From: Staphylococcus hsinchuensis
GTDB taxonomy: Bacteria; Bacillota; Bacilli; Staphylococcales; Staphylococcaceae
Assembly (NCBI RefSeq): GCF_038789205.1
Contig: NZ_CP128355.1
Location: 1,302,001 to 1,366,000, forward strand
Reading direction: 5' to 3'
DNA: 64,000 bases
Shown: in pieces, positions 61,577 through 64,000 of the stretch
How the letters are laid out: each line of letters opens with the position of its first letter
Position numbering within the stretch: the stretch's first letter is position 1
The notes under the pieces: model-generated
Told to the model about the DNA's origin: nothing
The model's input: only the letters and a program-made list of their open reading frames with translations
Databases searched by the model: none
Position numbers and translations under genes: made by a program

Positions 61577-62983
61577 ATGGTAGTTGGAGATTTCCCAATT
61601 GAAACAGATACTATAGTTATCGGAGCAGGACCAGGAGGATACGTTGCAGCAATTCGTGCAGCACAATTAGGACAAAAAGTAACAATCGTAGAAAAAGGTG
61701 AACTAGGTGGGGTATGTTTAAACGTTGGTTGTATCCCTTCTAAAGCATTATTACATGCTTCTCATCGTTACGATGAAACAAAGAGCTCTGAAAACTTAGG
61801 TGTTATTGCTGAAAGTGTTTCACTTAAATTTGACAAAGTTCAAGAATTCAAACAATCAGTTGTTCACAAATTAACAAGTGGTGTTGAAGGTTTATTAAAA
61901 GGCAACAAAGTTGAAATTGTTAAAGGTGAAGCTTACTTCGTAGACAATAACAGCTTACGCGTTATGGACGAAAAAAGTGCACAAACTTATAACTTCAAAA
62001 ACGCTATTGTTGCTACTGGTTCAAGACCAATTGAAATCCCTAACTTCGAATTCGGTAATCGCGTAATCGACTCAACAGGTGCTTTAGGTTTACAAGAAGT
62101 ACCAGGTAAATTAGTTGTTGTTGGTGGCGGATATATCGGTTCAGAACTTGGTACTGCATTCGCAAACTTCGGTTCAGAAGTTACGATTTTAGAAGGCGCT
62201 AAAGATATCTTAGGTGGATTCGAGAAACAAATGACTCAACCAGTTAAGAAAGGTATGAAAGAAAAAGGCGTTGAAATCGTCACAGAAGCTATGGCTAAAT
62301 CAGCTGAAGAAACTGAAGACGGCGTTAAAGTTACTTACGAAGTTAACGGTGAAGAGCAAACAATCGATGCTGACTACGTATTAGTAACTGTAGGTCGTAA
62401 ACCAAATACAGACGAACTTGGTTTAGAAGAATTAGGTATGAAATTTGCTGACCGTGGTTTAATCGAAGTAGACAAACAAAGCCGTACTTCAATTGAAAAC
62501 ATTTATGCAATTGGTGATATCGTTCCAGGATTACCACTAGCACATAAAGCTAGTTATGAAGCGAAAGTAGCAGCTGAAGCTATTTCAGGTGAAGCTGCAG
62601 AAGTTGACTACATCGGTATGCCAGCAGTTTGCTTCACTGAACCAGAATTAGCTCAAGTTGGTTATACAGAAGCGCAAGCTAAAGAAGAAGGTTTAGAAGT
62701 GAAAGCTGCTAAATTCCCTTACGCAGCAAATGGCCGTGCATTATCACTAGATGATACAAACGGATTCGTTAAATTGTTAACACTTAAAGAAGACAATACT
62801 TTAGTAGGAGCTCAAGTTGTTGGTTCTGGTGCTTCAGACATTATTTCTGAATTAGGTTTAGCAATTGAATCAGGTATGAATGCTGAAGACTTAGCATTAA
62901 CAGTACATGCTCACCCAACTTTAGGTGAAATGTCAATGGAAGCTGCTGAAAAAGCTTTAGGTTTACCAATCCACACTATGTAA
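61577..62983 (+). CDS. pdhD: Dihydrolipoamide dehydrogenase (E3)
   Basis: 468 residues. FAD loop [17 protein letters not shown], redox disulfide Cys47/Cys52 in [19 protein letters not shown] loop [12 protein letters not shown], and near the C-terminus [17 protein letters not shown] with the active His. Reoxidises lipoamide and makes NADH; shared with other 2-oxo acid dehydrogenases. Starts 4 bp after pdhC. Confidence 0.98.
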   Translation: MVVGDFPIETDTIVIGAGPGGYVAAIRAAQLGQKVTIVEKGELGGVCLNVGCIPSKALLHASHRYDETKSSENLGVIAESVSLKFDKVQEFKQSVVHKLTSGVEGLLKGNKVEIVKGEAYFVDNNSLRVMDEKSAQTYNFKNAIVATGSRPIEIPNFEFGNRVIDSTGALGLQEVPGKLVVVGGGYIGSELGTAFANFGSEVTILEGAKDILGGFEKQMTQPVKKGMKEKGVEIVTEAMAKSAEETEDGVKVTYEVNGEEQTIDADYVLVTVGRKPNTDELGLEELGMKFADRGLIEVDKQSRTSIENIYAIGDIVPGLPLAHKASYEAKVAAEAISGEAAEVDYIGMPAVCFTEPELAQVGYTEAQAKEEGLEVKAAKFPYAANGRALSLDDTNGFVKLLTLKEDNTLVGAQVVGSGASDIISELGLAIESGMNAEDLALTVHAHPTLGEMSMEAAEKALGLPIHTM

Positions 62984-63022
62984 TTTATATAATTACAACT
63001 GAACTTTTAAATAATCTACAGA

Positions 63023-63056
63023 AAATAACCACTGGTATGCTTACTAGTGGTTATTT
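63023..63056 (+). terminator. Terminator of pdhABCD
   Basis: AAATAACCACT (63023-63033) and AGTGGTTATTT (63046-63056), perfect 11-bp stem, five T residues in all after the arm. Confidence 0.9.
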
Positions 63057-63124
63057 TTCAATTTATGGTGCACCATTCAATTACTTTAAATAACTTAATA
63101 AAAATTAAGAGGAGAAATTTCATT

Positions 63125-63406
63125 ATGGAATATCAATATCCGATAGATTTAGATTGGACCAATGAGGAAATGATGGAAGTTGTCTCATTTTTTAATGCGG
63201 TAGAATCATTTTATGAAGATCGTGTTGAAGGAACAACATTGCTAAACCGTTATAAGCAATTTAAAAAAATTGTGCCAGGTAAGGCAGAGGAAAAACAAAT
63301 TTTTAAAACTTTTGAAAAGAGTAGTGGGTATGACAGTTATAAAGCCGTAAAAACTGTGCAAACTTCAAATGACGACCAAAAATACTTTAACTCTTCAGGC
63401 ATTTAA
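63125..63406 (+). CDS. UPF0223 family protein
   Basis: 93 residues, a small cytosolic protein, with [20 protein letters not shown] and [20 protein letters not shown] as the UPF0223 signature. Function unknown. ATG 63125 is used, as GAGGAG lies about 11 nt ahead and earlier in-frame starts lie in the pdh terminator. The position after pdhD is conserved in staphylococci and Bacillus. Confidence 0.9.
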   Translation: MEYQYPIDLDWTNEEMMEVVSFFNAVESFYEDRVEGTTLLNRYKQFKKIVPGKAEEKQIFKTFEKSSGYDSYKAVKTVQTSNDDQKYFNSSGI

Positions 63407-63780
63407 TATTTGAAATTTTGTTATCTCGTATATAAGTAGTATACATTTCATATGTAAAAAAATGTTATAATGGTTAAAACACAAAAAATACTTTTGTATG
63501 ATAATTTTTAGAGGTATTTGTCTTTTTAGAAATTATTTAAATAATGAAAGTGTTTATTAATGTGAGAGTTACTGTAAAACATATATTACTATTTATTGAT
63601 TTCATTAATGAGCTAAATATGTTATTTTTATGCAAAACAAAACATGTAATTTAATAACGTAACACTTAAAACATGTCCTCATTCCAAGGTTAAAAGTGTT
63701 TCAATTAAGTAGATGTGAGTAGTTATTTAATAATGATTTCGGTATAATAGTTTGATAAGAAACGTAAGGAGTTGTAAAAC
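63407..63780 (+). other. 374-bp intergenic region with possible small transcript
   Basis: TGTTATAAT (63463-63471) is an extended -10, followed by AAATAC (63486) / GTATTT (63514) and a TCTTTTT tract. A second hairpin AACACTTAAAAC (63661) / GTTAAAAGTGTT (63689) precedes the next gene, whose TATAAT is near 63743. No gene seen. Confidence 0.35.
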
Positions 63781-64000
63781 ATGTCAGGAGAGCAATATAC
63801 TCAAGTAAGACGTCCTGTGAGCCGTCTTGCAGAAAAGGTATTGGGTTGGTTGAGTTGGCTGTTTTTACTGTTTTTAACTATTGCAACGATGTTTATCGCA
63901 TTAGTATCATTTAGTGATGACAGTTCAATTCGAAATTTAGAAAGCTTTTTAAATAATAATGATTTAATCCAACAAATTCTTGGAACAAGTAATTTTAATA
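63781..64000 (+). CDS. Membrane protein, DUF4064-like, partial at window edge
   Basis: Only the first 73 residues are in the window. A short polar N-terminus SGEQYTQVRRPVSRLAEKVL leads into one membrane helix (about 24-46), then SFSDDSSIRNLESF outside. This fits the DUF4064 proteins found just before the pot operon in S. aureus, but the rest is missing. AAGGAG precedes ATG. Runs off the end. Confidence 0.65.
   Translation, partial: MSGEQYTQVRRPVSRLAEKVLGWLSWLFLLFLTIATMFIALVSFSDDSSIRNLESFLNNNDLIQQILGTSNFN

Overview
The window is chromosomal DNA of a coagulase-negative Staphylococcus. It is AT-rich, its protein families are staphylococcal, and its backbone gene order is the one known from S. 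aureus: men genes, atl, LCP gene, qox, folD, pur, thiamine ECF transporter, ptsHI, cydAB, ktrA, rnjA/rpoY, def, pdh. The Atl repeat region and the missing ssp and fmtA genes argue against S. aureus. A haemolyticus/hominis-like species is my guess; I cannot fix the species from sequence alone.

Layout. 1-5.9 kb: menaquinone genes, menA divergent from an overlapping menF-menD-menH-menB operon. 5.9-9.9 kb: accessory segment with a SarZ-like MarR regulator, a PatA-type aminotransferase, a membrane acyltransferase and a second MarR regulator, flanked by structured intergenic elements. 10-17 kb: cell-envelope block with the bifunctional autolysin Atl (seven full 44-residue repeats plus a partial one), a GNAT enzyme, a DUF2538 protein and an LCP ligase. 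17.4-20.3 kb: phosphoglucomutase and nucleoside hydrolase. 20.4-24.4 kb: qoxABCD terminal oxidase. 24.7-28 kb: small secreted and membrane proteins, flavohemoglobin and a frameshifted gene remnant. 28.1-40.4 kb: folD, then the eleven-gene purEKCSQLFMNHD operon. 40.5-43.5 kb: ykoEDC thiamine-precursor ECF transporter under a TPP riboswitch. 43.6-50.3 kb: membrane protein, rRNA methyltransferase, unknown protein, ptsHI and a redoxin. 50.5-53.6 kb: cydAB and ktrA. 53.6-57.8 kb: rnjA-rpoY, a 90-residue protein, def and a YkyA lipoprotein. 58-63 kb: pdhABCD. 63.1-64 kb: a UPF0223 protein and the start of a membrane protein cut by the window edge.

The genes form a core-metabolism region: menaquinone feeds the quinol oxidases QoxABCD and CydAB; Pdh delivers acetyl-CoA and NADH; FolD supplies one-carbon units to the purine operon; PTS, phosphoglucomutase, Atl and LCP connect sugar uptake to wall synthesis and turnover. 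Intergenic space is rich in structure: dispersed GGGACAG-hairpin elements, a second family closed by CCTAGC/GCTAGG, shared terminators, and candidate operators (PurBox pair, a WalR box, a TACA-N2-TGTA palindrome in the qox leader, TTATCACA motifs before respiratory genes). No CRISPR array, tRNA, rRNA, prophage or insertion sequence was recognised.
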